A stretch of DNA of 64,000 bases from Limnohabitans sp. MMS-10A-192 (GTDB lineage: Bacteria > Pseudomonadota > Gammaproteobacteria > Burkholderiales > Burkholderiaceae_C). Numbering within the stretch: the first letter of the stretch is position 1; each line of letters starts with the position of its first letter. The notes below the pieces were generated by a model. It searched no databases. It was not told where the DNA came from and saw only the letters and a program-made list of their open reading frames with translations. Positions 1 to 6,682 of this stretch are shown piece after piece. Location of the stretch: positions 248,001 through 312,000 of the forward strand of contig NZ_NERX01000001.1 of assembly GCF_003063335.1 (NCBI RefSeq), written 5' to 3'. A program made the translations under genes and the position numbers.

Positions 1-684
1 GGGGGCGGGCTTGCGCTGCGGCGTGGCCACGGCGGGCTTGCGGCCCACCACTTCGCCAGTGCTGCCATCGATCACGAATTCGTCATCGTTCAGCGCCTTG
101 CCGGCCATTTCGTCGGCGGTGGGTTCGCTGCCGATTTCCGGGAATGCCTTGCGCAGCGCCTGGGCTTCCGCGCACTTTGCGATCTGGCCATAAGGGCGCT
201 TCGACCACATGGCATTCGGAGCGATGGATTTATCCTTGCCGCCCTTCACCGCATAGTTTTCCTTCCAGAATTCCTTCGCGGTGAATTCAGCCACTTCGCC
301 AGTGGGCAGGCGGCGCTTCACGGTCACGCGGCACCAGGCCGGGAAAGTGATCTGCTGGCCACCGATCGATTCGGTCACATCCGGCCCGAATTCCGGTTCG
401 GTCACGCCGATGCAGCCGGTGCGCGCTGCCTGGGTGCGATACAGGCCGATGCCAGGCATCACCACATCGCGCATGCCCTGCAGCTTGCCATCCCACATGG
501 GCACGATATGCACCGGCTTCTGCATGGGATCAAGGCCGGCGGCCTTGCAATAGGACAGCACCATCTTGATCGATTCCACGGCCGCGCCGGGGTACAGGCT
601 GGACTGCAGCACCTGCAGCAGTTCGCCTTCGGTCATGGCCAGGGCCGGCAGGCCGGCAGATTCTTGTTTCGTGATCGCGTTCAT
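1..684 (-). CDS. bet: Phage recombination protein Bet (RecT family), 3' end cut by window edge
   Basis: The reverse strand is open from an ATG at 684 to the left edge with no stop, giving 228 residues. The protein begins MNAITKQESAGLP and carries the Bet/RecT core around YCKAAGLDPMQKPVHIVPM. Further on it has the block AKCAEAQALRKAFPEI. Bet proteins are single-strand annealing recombinases that pair homologous ssDNA and normally act with an exonuclease, here presumably further left and unseen. It is the third gene of the leftward early operon, 14 bases after the 50-aa gene. The C-terminus begins a Lys/Pro/Ala-rich tail and is truncated only by the window boundary. Confidence 0.9.
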   Translation of the reverse strand, partial: MNAITKQESAGLPALAMTEGELLQVLQSSLYPGAAVESIKMVLSYCKAAGLDPMQKPVHIVPMWDGKLQGMRDVVMPGIGLYRTQAARTGCIGVTEPEFGPDVTESIGGQQITFPAWCRVTVKRRLPTGEVAEFTAKEFWKENYAVKGGKDKSIAPNAMWSKRPYGQIAKCAEAQALRKAFPEIGSEPTADEMAGKALNDDEFVIDGSTGEVVGRKPAVATPQRKPAP

Positions 685-698
685 GGTGGTGATGCCTT

Positions 699-851
699 TC
701 AGTGAGTGCGGGCGGATTCAATGGCAGCGCGCAGGGCGGGGCCGGCGGCTTCGATCTGGAAGCAGCAGCCACCCCAGCGGATGAAGCCATTCGGGAAAAC
801 GTGGCCGGTGCGGCCATCGAAGCGGAAGCAGTAAAGGGTGGGCACGTGCAT
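699..851 (-). CDS. Small early phage protein, 50 aa
   Basis: A short reverse-strand frame runs from an ATG at 851 to a TGA at 699. It encodes MHVPTLYCFRFDGRTGHVFP and ends in IESARTH. It sits between the small membrane protein (10 bases upstream) and bet (14 bases downstream), as expected for a gene of the leftward early operon. Longer upstream starts in the same frame would overlap the preceding gene and give a low-complexity Pro/Arg/Gln sequence, so they were rejected. No family recognised; a pair of adjacent cysteines (GGCCF) is the only notable feature. Confidence 0.5.
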   Translation of the reverse strand: MHVPTLYCFRFDGRTGHVFPNGFIRWGGCCFQIEAAGPALRAAIESARTH

Positions 852-861
852 GGCTGGCCCC

Positions 862-1104
862 TTACTTGCCGCAGGTGGTGGATTCGGTGGCGCTGGCCAG
901 CTGCACTGCCTGGGGCTGCACTGCCTGGGGCTGCTGGGCCTTCGCGGCGGCTTCCATGGCCACGGCATCTTCGTAATCCATGCGGCCCACGATTCCATAA
1001 GCCAGGATGAAAAGAGCCAGGAAGCCGGCGGTTTTGAGTGCTTCAGGGATGCGGCGCTGCCCGTTCAAGCTGGCGCGGCGCTGGGTGGTGTGTGCATCAG
1101 TCAT
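862..1104 (-). CDS. Small membrane protein of the leftward early operon, 80 aa
   Basis: This is the first gene after the leftward promoter at 1140-1168, so its mRNA leader is about 30 bases. The ATG at 1104 is preceded by a GGGGCC purine-containing stretch. Residues about 23-39 (KTAGFLALFILAYGIVG) form one membrane segment. The C-terminal half is Gln/Ala-rich with two copies of PQAVQ. No enzymatic motif is visible. Early leftward phage genes of this type often encode host-takeover or exclusion peptides, but nothing in the sequence proves a role. Confidence 0.6.
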   Translation of the reverse strand: MTDAHTTQRRASLNGQRRIPEALKTAGFLALFILAYGIVGRMDYEDAVAMEAAAKAQQPQAVQPQAVQLASATESTTCGK

Positions 1105-1139
1105 TTCTGGCCCCTTCGTAAAGAAATATCGATGGGTGA

Positions 1140-1168
1140 AGTATAGATAACTATCCATACATCGGCAA
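1140..1168 (-). promoter_or_regulatory. Leftward early promoter (PL-like) with overlapping operator
   Basis: Read on the reverse strand, TTGCCG (1168-1163) and TATACT (1145-1140) are separated by exactly 17 bases. The same two hexamers with the same spacing occur in the rightward promoter at 2385-2413. The spacer contains GATAGTTATC, an inverted GATA/TATC pair, as a likely repressor half-site. It drives the small membrane protein, the 50-aa gene and bet. Confidence 0.7.
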
Positions 1169-1219
1169 GAAAAATATACGACGATGCAAAAAAAATTTAG
1201 ATGACTAGCCGAGAAGGCG

Positions 1220-1244
1220 AAAAAAAAGCCCGCCGAAGCGGGCT
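1220..1244 (-). terminator. Rho-independent terminator after the repressor-lipoprotein operon
   Basis: On the reverse strand, AGCCCGC-TTCG-GCGGGCT is followed directly by at least seven T residues: a perfect 7-bp stem with a UUCG tetraloop. It lies 20 bases after the stop of the lipoprotein gene and upstream of PL, so it separates lysogenic transcription from the early leftward operon. Confidence 0.9.
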
Positions 1245-1263
1245 GTGGTGCTGCCTGGTGCTG

Positions 1264-1647
1264 CTATTCAGGGAATAGGCTGCGGGCCTTTGCTACATCG
1301 AAAGAGGGCGGCGTCTGTGGTGGCTTAACCTGTGGCGCGGCCATCCTTTGTTGCGCCCTGGCTGCCGGGCCGTTGCTGGCATAAGCCGCCCACGTGGTGC
1401 CTTCCTGGCGGATTTCCCAAAGGCCGCCATTCACCAAGCCGGGGCCGCCTTGATTGAAGCCGCACAGCAGAAACCACTGCTGGCCATCCAGTTGCTTCGG
1501 CGCCAAGCATTTTTTCGACCCGGCCTGATCGGGGAAGGCTGTGATGTACCCATATTCCAGCTGTTCCGCTGCCTGGCCCACGTATGAAGGCGCCCCCGAT
1601 CCGCATCCAGCCAGTGCCGCAGCCATCACTGCGATGATCCTTTTCAT
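1264..1647 (-). CDS. Prophage-encoded lipoprotein (candidate lysogenic-conversion gene)
   Basis: The 127-aa precursor starts MKRIIAVMAAALAGCGSG, a compact type II signal peptide with lipobox LAGC and the lipidated Cys at position 15. The mature part has two further cysteines (KKCLAP and LLCGFN) that could form a disulfide. A Trp-rich beta-like core (QQWFLLCGF, GGLWEIRQ, TTWAAYA) is followed by a Pro-rich tail. The next residue after the Cys is Gly, not the Asp of inner-membrane retention, so outer-membrane sorting is likely. It follows the repressor by 11 bases in the same direction and ends at a strong terminator, so it should be expressed in the lysogen. Small lipoproteins in this position are known to block superinfection in other phages. 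That role is inference here. Confidence 0.75.
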   Translation of the reverse strand: MKRIIAVMAAALAGCGSGAPSYVGQAAEQLEYGYITAFPDQAGSKKCLAPKQLDGQQWFLLCGFNQGGPGLVNGGLWEIRQEGTTWAAYASNGPAARAQQRMAAPQVKPPQTPPSFDVAKARSLFPE

Positions 1648-1658
1648 GGCCATCCCCT

Positions 1659-2315
1659 TCACATTCCGTGGCCATTCCAGGCCCACACTACCCGGCCAAT
1701 CACAGCCACTTCGTGGTCACCATTCAGCACATCCACCGTTTTGTGCGTGGGGTTATCGCTGCTGACTTCGAAAAGGCCATCCATGCGCTGGCGCACCCGC
1801 TTCACGAAAAGCCGTTCGTGGGCGCGCAGCACATAAATCCCGTCGATCTTCACTTCCTTGATGCCGGTATCGACCAGCAGCACATCCCCGCTGTTCAGGG
1901 TGGGGGCCATGCTGTCCCCGTAAGCATGAATGAAGCGCAGCGCATCCGTGCGAGTGGGATGCACCTGATCCGTCACGAATTTTGTGGTCAGCGTGATCTG
2001 GCCAGTCATCACATCGCCATCGATGCTGTCGGTGCCGATCCCCATGCTGGCTTCATTCGCCAGCATGGGAACACGGATTCCTTCGGCGGCATTGCCTGAC
2101 GAAATTTCCAGGGCGGCCACGATTTTGGCCTGCACATCCGCCGGCACTGGGTGCCCGGTCGCCAGGCTGATGTCGATCACCTGGCCCATGTTCGGATTGT
2201 GCCGATCGTGTTCCCACGCCCACACATTCCCTTTCGTCACTTCGATTTCGTTCGCCAGGGCTTCCTGGCTGCGCCCCCATTTCGCGCGGGCATCTTTTAC
2301 CCATTTTCCAAACAT
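1659..2315 (-). CDS. cI: CI-like repressor: HTH plus S24 (LexA-type) autoprotease
   Basis: The protein has 218 residues. Residues about 4-60 hold a helix-turn-helix (SQEALANEIEVTKGNVWAWE). Residues about 125-215 form an S24 peptidase domain with the nucleophile in YGDSMAPTLNSGDVLLVD (Ser135) and the general base Lys172 in RLFVKRVRQ. Such repressors bind operators to hold lysogeny and self-cleave when RecA is activated. I start at the ATG at 2315, preceded by AAAGGGTGG, rather than the upstream in-frame ATG at 2348. It is divergent from the Cro-like gene, and the intergenic region holds repeated CTAGCCG/CGGCTAG elements. The lipoprotein gene follows in the same transcript. Confidence 0.93.
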   Translation of the reverse strand: MFGKWVKDARAKWGRSQEALANEIEVTKGNVWAWEHDRHNPNMGQVIDISLATGHPVPADVQAKIVAALEISSGNAAEGIRVPMLANEASMGIGTDSIDGDVMTGQITLTTKFVTDQVHPTRTDALRFIHAYGDSMAPTLNSGDVLLVDTGIKEVKIDGIYVLRAHERLFVKRVRQRMDGLFEVSSDNPTHKTVDVLNGDHEVAVIGRVVWAWNGHGM

Positions 2316-2354
2316 GGCGCACCACCCTTTCTGTATCTGAACGGACATCGTATA

Positions 2355-2402
2355 GAAAAACTAGCCGAATGTCGTATAAAATACTTGCCGCCACACGGCT
2401 AG
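2355..2402. promoter_or_regulatory. Repressor/Cro operator region
   Basis: CTAGCCG at 2361-2367 and its inverted copy CGGCTAG at 2396-2402 flank the -35 box of the rightward promoter. A third copy, CTAGCCG, lies at 1205-1211 near the leftward promoter. The related GTCGTATA and ATCGTATA strings also repeat in the region. This is the expected layout for repressor half-sites between divergent cI and cro genes. Exact operator limits cannot be set by eye. Confidence 0.55.
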
Positions 2403-2413
2403 AAATATATACT
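2385..2413 (+). promoter_or_regulatory. Rightward early promoter (PR-like)
   Basis: TTGCCG at 2385-2390 and TATACT at 2408-2413 are separated by 17 bases. The spacer contains the CGGCTAG operator half-site. Both hexamers and the spacing are identical to the leftward promoter. Transcription would begin about 20 bases before the Cro-like ATG at 2441 and read through the whole rightward early region. Confidence 0.75.
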
Positions 2414-2440
2414 GCGGCTGATACATGGAGATTCAATGCG

Positions 2441-2686
2441 ATGAACGAAAAAAATCCTTTAGAGCAGGCCATCCGATCCGCTGGATCGATCAACAAGCTG
2501 GCCATGGTGCTGGGCGTATCAAAAGGGGCGGTGTGGCAGTGGGGGCTTCCTGGCCGCCAGGTGCCGGCTGAACACTGCCCAGCGATCGAACGCATCACTG
2601 GCGGCATGGTGCGCTGCGAACAGCTGCGGCCTGACGTTGATTGGGCGTATCTTCGCATCCCATCACAGGAAGGTGCGGCCGCATGA
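2441..2686 (+). CDS. Cro/YdaS-like helix-turn-helix regulator, 81 aa
   Basis: Residues about 8-40 (QAIRSAGSINKLAMVLGVSKG and following) form a helix-turn-helix. The rest, with PAEHCPAIERITGG and CEQLRPDVDWAYLR, is the pattern of the YdaS/Cro family of lambdoid early regulators. The start is the ATG at 2441; upstream in-frame codons run into the promoter. The stop overlaps the next start as ATGA, so translation is coupled. In the divergent position opposite CI, its expected job is to repress CI and tune early transcription. YdaS proteins were once called antitoxins, but no YdaT-like partner is visible. Confidence 0.85.
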   Translation: MNEKNPLEQAIRSAGSINKLAMVLGVSKGAVWQWGLPGRQVPAEHCPAIERITGGMVRCEQLRPDVDWAYLRIPSQEGAAA

Positions 2687-3465
2687 ATTACTACCCCTTC
2701 CACGTGGGCGACTACCTGACGCACACGGCGCACCTTTCACCGCTGGAAGACATCGCATACCGCCGGCTGCTGGACTTGTATTACATCAGCGAAGAAATGC
2801 TGCCAGCCGATCCTGCTGCATGCGCCAGGAAGATCAGGATGCGCGAATACCAGGCAGAGGTGCAGCAGGTGCTGGAAGAATTTTTCGAGCCTTGCGCAGA
2901 GGGCTGGCGCAGCCGCCGGTGCGATGAAGAAATCGCTGCCATGCGCGAAAAGCAGGAAAAGGCCAGGGCATCCGCTGCAGCATCGGTGGCCGCACGCAGA
3001 GCGAAAGCGGAGCCAGCGCAGACCGACCGCAAAGCGACCGATGAACGAACGCTGAACGAACGCTCAACGGATGTTCAGCTACCAACACCAACACCAATAC
3101 CAACACCATGTTCTGAATCTAAAGATTCAGACCGCAAGCCCGGCAAGCGGGCTGCCATCGATAAGCCCGAAGGGATCACCCAGGAAGTGTGGGATGGATT
3201 CCTGGCTATCAGGAAAGCAAAGAAGGCGCCCCTTACTGCAGCCGCCCTGGAAGGCATCAAGCGTGAAGCCACGAAGGCCGGCATCGATCTGCAGGAAGCA
3301 CTGCAGGTGTGCTGCACCAGGGGCTGGCAAGGCTTCAACGCTGAATGGATAGGTGGCAGCACCCAGGCAGCTGCCGGCAAGGCACCAGCCCGCACCAGCC
3401 GCCATTCCGGCTTCGAAAAAATCAACTACCGCGAAGGGATCAACGCCGATGGCACATTCGCATGA
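2683..3465 (+). CDS. DUF1376 (YdaU-like) phage replication protein
   Basis: The 260-aa protein opens MNYYPFHVGDYLTHTAHL and continues LSPLEDIAYRRLLDLYYISE, the signature of DUF1376, a winged-helix family found at the origin-recognition position of phage replication modules. After about residue 85 it is Ala/Arg/Lys-rich, then has a low-complexity Thr-Pro run near 3080-3110. A second small domain follows (WDGFLAIRKAKKAPLTAAAL and GWQGFNAEWI). The C-terminus overlaps the DnaC-like gene by 17 bases. Together the two genes should be the initiator and helicase-loader pair. The initiator role is inferred from family and position. Confidence 0.85.
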   Translation: MNYYPFHVGDYLTHTAHLSPLEDIAYRRLLDLYYISEEMLPADPAACARKIRMREYQAEVQQVLEEFFEPCAEGWRSRRCDEEIAAMREKQEKARASAAASVAARRAKAEPAQTDRKATDERTLNERSTDVQLPTPTPIPTPCSESKDSDRKPGKRAAIDKPEGITQEVWDGFLAIRKAKKAPLTAAALEGIKREATKAGIDLQEALQVCCTRGWQGFNAEWIGGSTQAAAGKAPARTSRHSGFEKINYREGINADGTFA

Positions 3466-4279
3466 AACCACCGCCCGCAAGGTGGGCGACATCCTGGGCA
3501 AAGGCCCGATGATGCAGGGGCTGGGCGTGCGCACCGAGGCGTGCGAAAAGCACGGCGAATTCGAAAGCACTGGCAGCCGCTTCCTGGGCACCCGCGAAAT
3601 CTGGACAGGATGCCCTGCATGCGCAGCGGAAGAAAAGGCAGCAGCCCGCGAAGCTGAAGCCCAGCGCCAGGCAGAAGCCCAGCGCGCACGCATCGAAAAG
3701 ATGATCAGCCGCGCCGCAGTGCCCACCCGATTCATCGGCCGCACCTTCGCCAATTTCAAAGCCACCACCGAAGGCCAGGAACATGCCCTGGAAGTGGCGG
3801 TTGAATTCGCTGAAGCCTTCCATGAAAAGCACAAGCGTGGCCTGGGCCTGGTCTTTTCCGGCATGCCTGGCACCGGCAAAAGCCACCTGGCTGCAGCCAT
3901 CCTTCAGTCGATCCTGGACAAGCACAGCGGCCTTTACACCACGGCCATGGGCCTGATCCGCATGGTGCGCGCCACCTGGCACCGCGAAAGCGATCGCACG
4001 GAAGAAGAAGTGCTGGCCATGCTGGCTTCGGTCGATCTGCTGGTGATCGATGAAATCGGCGTGCAGTACGGCACCGAGGGCGAACAAACGATCCTTTTCG
4101 AAGTGCTTGATCGCCGGTATTGCGACATGAAGCCCACCATCCTGCTGACGAATCAGGGGAAGGATGGATTCCGCGATTACATCGGCGCGCGCAGCTTCGA
4201 CCGCCTGACGGAAACCGCCCGCTGGGTTTCTTTCGATTGGGCCAGCTACCGCCTGCAGGCACGGAAGGACGCAGCCTGA
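3449..4279 (+). CDS. DnaC-like helicase loader (AAA+ ATPase)
   Basis: The protein has 276 residues from the ATG at 3449. An N-terminal zinc-binding-like segment holds Cys32, His35, Cys55 and Cys58 (CEKH, CPAC). A charged helix about 60-85 is followed by the AAA+ domain: Walker A GMPGTGKSHLA (about 138-148) and Walker B LLVIDEIG (about 197-204). Sensor-like LLTNQGKDGF and the arginine-containing ARSFDRLTE lie near the end. DnaC/IstB-type proteins load the host replicative helicase DnaB on the phage origin. Its 5' end overlaps the DUF1376 gene, and its stop overlaps the next start (ATGA-type junction). Confidence 0.92.
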   Translation: MAHSHETTARKVGDILGKGPMMQGLGVRTEACEKHGEFESTGSRFLGTREIWTGCPACAAEEKAAAREAEAQRQAEAQRARIEKMISRAAVPTRFIGRTFANFKATTEGQEHALEVAVEFAEAFHEKHKRGLGLVFSGMPGTGKSHLAAAILQSILDKHSGLYTTAMGLIRMVRATWHRESDRTEEEVLAMLASVDLLVIDEIGVQYGTEGEQTILFEVLDRRYCDMKPTILLTNQGKDGFRDYIGARSFDRLTETARWVSFDWASYRLQARKDAA

Positions 4280-4488
4280 TGCCAGTGATCGATCACCCCA
4301 TTCATCCTTCCACGGTGAAGGGCGCCGACCATCGGTATGGCTGCTGGAATCTGCCGAAGGAATTGAATCACAGCATGAGCAATCGTTGCCGGTACGACAT
4401 GAGCGTGACCGACCCGAATTGCAGCGGCTGCATGCACCGTGGCGAGGGCGAGGAATACGAAGCCCAGGTGCGAAAGGCAGGGGCATGA
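4279..4488 (+). CDS. Small cysteine-containing phage protein, 69 aa
   Basis: It starts at the ATG overlapping the stop of the helicase loader and ends overlapping the next start, in the tightly packed early operon. Sequence features are RYGCWNLPKELN, then CRYDMSVTDPNCSGCMHRGEGEE. The three cysteines and one histidine of the latter could bind a metal ion. No family recognised. Confidence 0.7.
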   Translation: MPVIDHPIHPSTVKGADHRYGCWNLPKELNHSMSNRCRYDMSVTDPNCSGCMHRGEGEEYEAQVRKAGA

Positions 4489-4793
4489 CATGCGCGAATG
4501 TGCCCAGCTTGGAATCTGCCACGACAAGCCGATCCGATGCGCCGGCTGCCCATTGCCCAGCCTGCGCGGAAGCAGCGAAGCGCCCGCATTCGGGGGCGTA
4601 TCACCTGGGGTGCCTGGAATGCTGTGCGCGCCTGGTGCTATCGACACACCCCAGCAAGCCGCACGCGGAAGCGATGCTGGCATCGATCGATCACTTTCGG
4701 CGCCGGTGGAATCGGGAAGCACCTGGCCGGGCCGAGATTTTGGAGTGCGTGCGCCTTACCCTGGCGAAACGCACCTGTCCTGGGAAGAAGTGA
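4485..4793 (+). CDS. Cysteine-rich phage early protein, 102 aa
   Basis: The reading frame from 4485 contains CPACAEAAKRPHSGAYHLGC followed by LECCARLVLSTHP, a Cys/His cluster typical of small zinc-binding phage proteins. A helical C-terminus (AMLASIDHFRRRWNREA) follows. Codon use in this frame matches the neighbours, whereas the overlapping +2 frame becomes Gly/Pro-rich. The start overlaps the preceding stop (ATGA), and the stop TGA at 4791-4793 overlaps an ATG at 4793. Function unknown. Confidence 0.65.
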   Translation: MTCANVPSLESATTSRSDAPAAHCPACAEAAKRPHSGAYHLGCLECCARLVLSTHPSKPHAEAMLASIDHFRRRWNREAPGRAEILECVRLTLAKRTCPGKK

Positions 4794-4846
4794 TGGAAGC
4801 GGTGCGCCGGGGGCTGCTGCCGAATACATGCGAGGCCACCCGATGA
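4793..4846 (+). CDS. Possible 17-codon micro-ORF linking two genes
   Basis: An ATG that overlaps the previous stop by one base opens MEAVRRGLLPNTCEATR and stops at 4844-4846, overlapping the ATG of the next gene as ATGA. The two coupled junctions exactly fill the gap between neighbouring genes. That would keep ribosomes on the mRNA in an operon where nearly all genes are coupled. It may equally be chance; there is no homology evidence. Confidence 0.25.
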   Translation: MEAVRRGLLPNTCEATR

Positions 4847-5034
4847 AAAGCCATTACTGCAAAGCCGAACGCAGCTTCATTGCCTATGAGGGCGAATGCA
4901 ACTGGTGCGGCGAAAAGGAAGCGCCGGTGCCGGATAAGCAGCTGGTGCGCGAATTCTTCAGCCCGCTGCAGCACCGCCGGCTGGTGAATCTTTTCCAGGC
5001 GCTGAATGGCCTGGCGAACTGGTGGCGGAAATGA
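4843..5034 (+). CDS. Small zinc-motif protein, 63 aa
   Basis: It starts MKSHYCKAERSFIAYEGECN and contains CKAE and CNWCG, which could form a C3/C4 metal site. The C-terminal helix is LQHRRLVNLFQALNGLANWW. The ATG at 4843 overlaps the preceding TGA, and the stop overlaps the ninB start (ATGA). An in-frame ATG at 4828 would add five residues. Function unknown. Confidence 0.65.
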   Translation: MKSHYCKAERSFIAYEGECNWCGEKEAPVPDKQLVREFFSPLQHRRLVNLFQALNGLANWWRK

Positions 5035-5441
5035 GCGACAAGCGCGTTTTCATCCTGGCCCACGATGTGGCCCGCCACAACGCGATCGAAGCGGTGAAGG
5101 CGGCCCCGGCCGGCTATGCCGTGACCGTGCGCGAAGTGAATCGCACCCTGGAACAGAACGCGGCGCAGTGGCCGATCCTGGAAGCCTTCAGCCAGCAGCT
5201 GCAGTGGCCAGTGAATGGCCAGATGGTGCAGCTGGAAGCCGAGGAATGGAAGGACATCCTGACCGCTGCTTTTCACCAGGAAACCGCCCGCCTGGCCATG
5301 GGCCTGAATGGCGGGGTGGTGATGCTGGGCCAGCGCACCAGCCAATTCGGGAAAAAGCGATTCAGCGAGTGGATGGAATTCCTGCACGCGGTGGCAGCCC
5401 AGCGCGGCGTGGTGATCTACCCGGAAGAAAGGCGCGCCTGA
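5031..5441 (+). CDS. ninB: NinB-family recombination protein
   Basis: The protein has 136 residues. The NinB/Orf pattern is visible in NRTLEQNAAQWPILEAFSQQ, WPVNGQMV and EEWKDILTAAF, and in RTSQFGKKRFSEWMEFLHA near the C-terminus. Lambda NinB (Orf) binds SSB and ssDNA and helps Red recombination act without RecFOR. Here it would cooperate with Bet and RusA. The start is chosen at the ATG overlapping the upstream stop. It ends one base before the ATG of the HNH-like gene. Confidence 0.92.
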   Translation: MSDKRVFILAHDVARHNAIEAVKAAPAGYAVTVREVNRTLEQNAAQWPILEAFSQQLQWPVNGQMVQLEAEEWKDILTAAFHQETARLAMGLNGGVVMLGQRTSQFGKKRFSEWMEFLHAVAAQRGVVIYPEERRA

Positions 5442-5719
5442 TGCAGAGCAAGAACAAGCGGCCGCCCACCGTGGCAGAGCGCCGGCACATCGAAGCAGTG
5501 AAGGCGCTGCCGTGTTCCGTGTGCGATGCGAACGGCCCCTGCGATGCCCACGAAATCAAGCAAGGCCAATGGTTCAGCGCAGTGGCGCTGTGCAAGGAAT
5601 GCCACCAGGGGCCGCTGATGGGATGGCATGGCCAGAAGCGCGCCTGGGCGATTCGAAAAATGGATGAATTGGATGCGCTGGCCGTGACGGTGCGGCGCCT
5701 TTTTGAAAGCAAGCGATGA
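5441..5719 (+). CDS. HNH/Ref-like zinc nuclease candidate
   Basis: The 92-aa protein has CSVCDANGPCDAHEIKQGQW and then ALCKECHQGPLMGWHG. That is two CxxC pairs and three histidines in an arrangement like a small beta-beta-alpha (HNH/Ref C-terminal) nuclease. Its place directly after ninB and before rusA fits the recombination block of lambdoid phages, where Ref- or NinG-like proteins occur. The family call rests on the motif only; nuclease activity is inference. Confidence 0.6.
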   Translation: MQSKNKRPPTVAERRHIEAVKALPCSVCDANGPCDAHEIKQGQWFSAVALCKECHQGPLMGWHGQKRAWAIRKMDELDALAVTVRRLFESKR

Positions 5720-5913
5720 ACGTGAAAACAGAAAACAGAGCGCCGGCCCGCGTGGCAAAAGTGAAGCGCGCAATTCAGAAATATCCCCAGCCGGAACGCC
5801 AGGGCGAATACATGCGCAGGAACATGCGCCACCTGGCGAAGTGGATGCTGATCACGATCGGCGTGCTGATGGGCACCGTGGCCGTAGCGATGATCCAGGA
5901 TGTGGTGGCATGA
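5716..5913 (+). CDS. Small single-pass membrane protein, 65 aa
   Basis: A basic N-terminal half with many Lys/Arg residues is followed by one hydrophobic segment (WMLITIGVLMGTVAVAMI, about residues 43-60) and a short tail. By the positive-inside rule the N-terminus should be cytoplasmic. It overlaps both neighbours as ATGA junctions within the early operon. Function unknown. Confidence 0.65.
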   Translation: MNVKTENRAPARVAKVKRAIQKYPQPERQGEYMRRNMRHLAKWMLITIGVLMGTVAVAMIQDVVA

Positions 5914-6290
5914 GCAGCGATCTGATCGAAACCCTAGAAGTGGAAAACCGGATGCTGCGCGCCCGCATTGCGCGCCTGGATCGTGAAGCTGCCGATCGCC
6001 AGGGAATGGCGCGTCCCACCATGGTGGCCCTGCAGGTGGTGGATCACCCGGACGAGGTGAAGGCGCCATCCGCCATGGAATCTGCGCTGGCGCTTGCCAC
6101 CGGGATCGAAGCCAAGGTGTGCGCCGACATCGCCGCGCGCCAGCTGCTGGGGATCGGCAAATATGGCGTCACGGTGCAGGAAAACCCGCTGCCACTGCGC
6201 CAGTGGCTGCAGCACGCCTATGAAGAATGTCTGGATCAGGCGGTGTATCTGCGCCGCGCGATGCAGGAAATCGATAAGGGCCAGGCATGA
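5910..6290 (+). CDS. Conserved phage protein with a MazG-like C-terminal motif
   Basis: The 126-aa protein starts with a predicted coiled coil (ETLEVENRMLRARIARLDRE). It ends with GIGKYGVTVQENPLPLRQWL followed by QHAYEECLDQAVYLRRAM. The EEClDqavYlrR helix resembles the E-x-x-D pattern of all-alpha (MazG-type) NTP pyrophosphatases, and related small phage proteins are common in recombination regions. I place it as a conserved phage protein; the nucleotide-hydrolase reading is tentative. It overlaps rusA by four bases. Confidence 0.6.
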   Translation: MSSDLIETLEVENRMLRARIARLDREAADRQGMARPTMVALQVVDHPDEVKAPSAMESALALATGIEAKVCADIAARQLLGIGKYGVTVQENPLPLRQWLQHAYEECLDQAVYLRRAMQEIDKGQA

Positions 6291-6682
6291 ATCTGACGCT
6301 GCCCTGGCCTCCTTCCGCGAATACCTACTGGCGCCACCCCACGAAGGGGAAGCTGGCCGGCCGCCACCTGATCAGCGAAAAGGGCCGCGCCTATCGGGAA
6401 GCGGTTGCATGGAATGTGAAGGCCCAGCTGGGGGCGATCAAGCCCACCGCGAAGCGCCTGGCCGTTGAAATCGAAGTGTTTGTGCCCGATCGCCGCCGGC
6501 GTGATCTGGACAACTTGCACAAGGGGCTGCTGGACAGCCTTACGCATGCAGGCGTGTGGGCCGATGACAGCCAGATCGATGATCTGCGCATCCGCCGGGC
6601 ACGCGATGAAAACGGCGATTTGATCATCGCCGGCATGGTGAAGGTGGCGATCACCGAAGAAGAAGGAAATGGGAATGGATGA
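6287..6682 (+). CDS. rusA: RusA Holliday-junction resolvase
   Basis: The 131-aa protein begins MNLTLPWPPSANTYWRH, the RusA opening. The active-site residues fall at Asp73, Asp75, Lys79 and Asp94 (RRRDLDNLHKGLLDSL and VWADDSQIDDL). This is a constant +3 offset from the known E. coli residues D70, D72, K76 and D91. RusA is a homodimeric, Mg-dependent enzyme that cuts four-way junctions at CC dinucleotides. It completes the phage recombination set with Bet and NinB and may also debranch DNA before packaging. Confidence 0.95.
   Translation: MNLTLPWPPSANTYWRHPTKGKLAGRHLISEKGRAYREAVAWNVKAQLGAIKPTAKRLAVEIEVFVPDRRRRDLDNLHKGLLDSLTHAGVWADDSQIDDLRIRRARDENGDLIIAGMVKVAITEEEGNGNG

Noticed and set aside
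2441..2686. Toxin-antitoxin system based on the YdaS-like protein
   Set aside because: The position opposite cI, the promoter layout and lack of a YdaT-like partner fit a Cro-type regulator better.
3440..4522. 360-codon reverse frame opposite the helicase loader
   Set aside because: Antisense shadow; Cys/His/Ala-rich low-complexity sequence and no RBS.
4490..4846. Alternative +2 frame over the cysteine-rich gene at 4485
   Set aside because: It starts plausibly (MRECAQLGICHDKPIRCAGC) but becomes Gly/Pro/Ser-rich and loses the codon pattern of the region; only its last 17 codons are kept as a possible micro-ORF.
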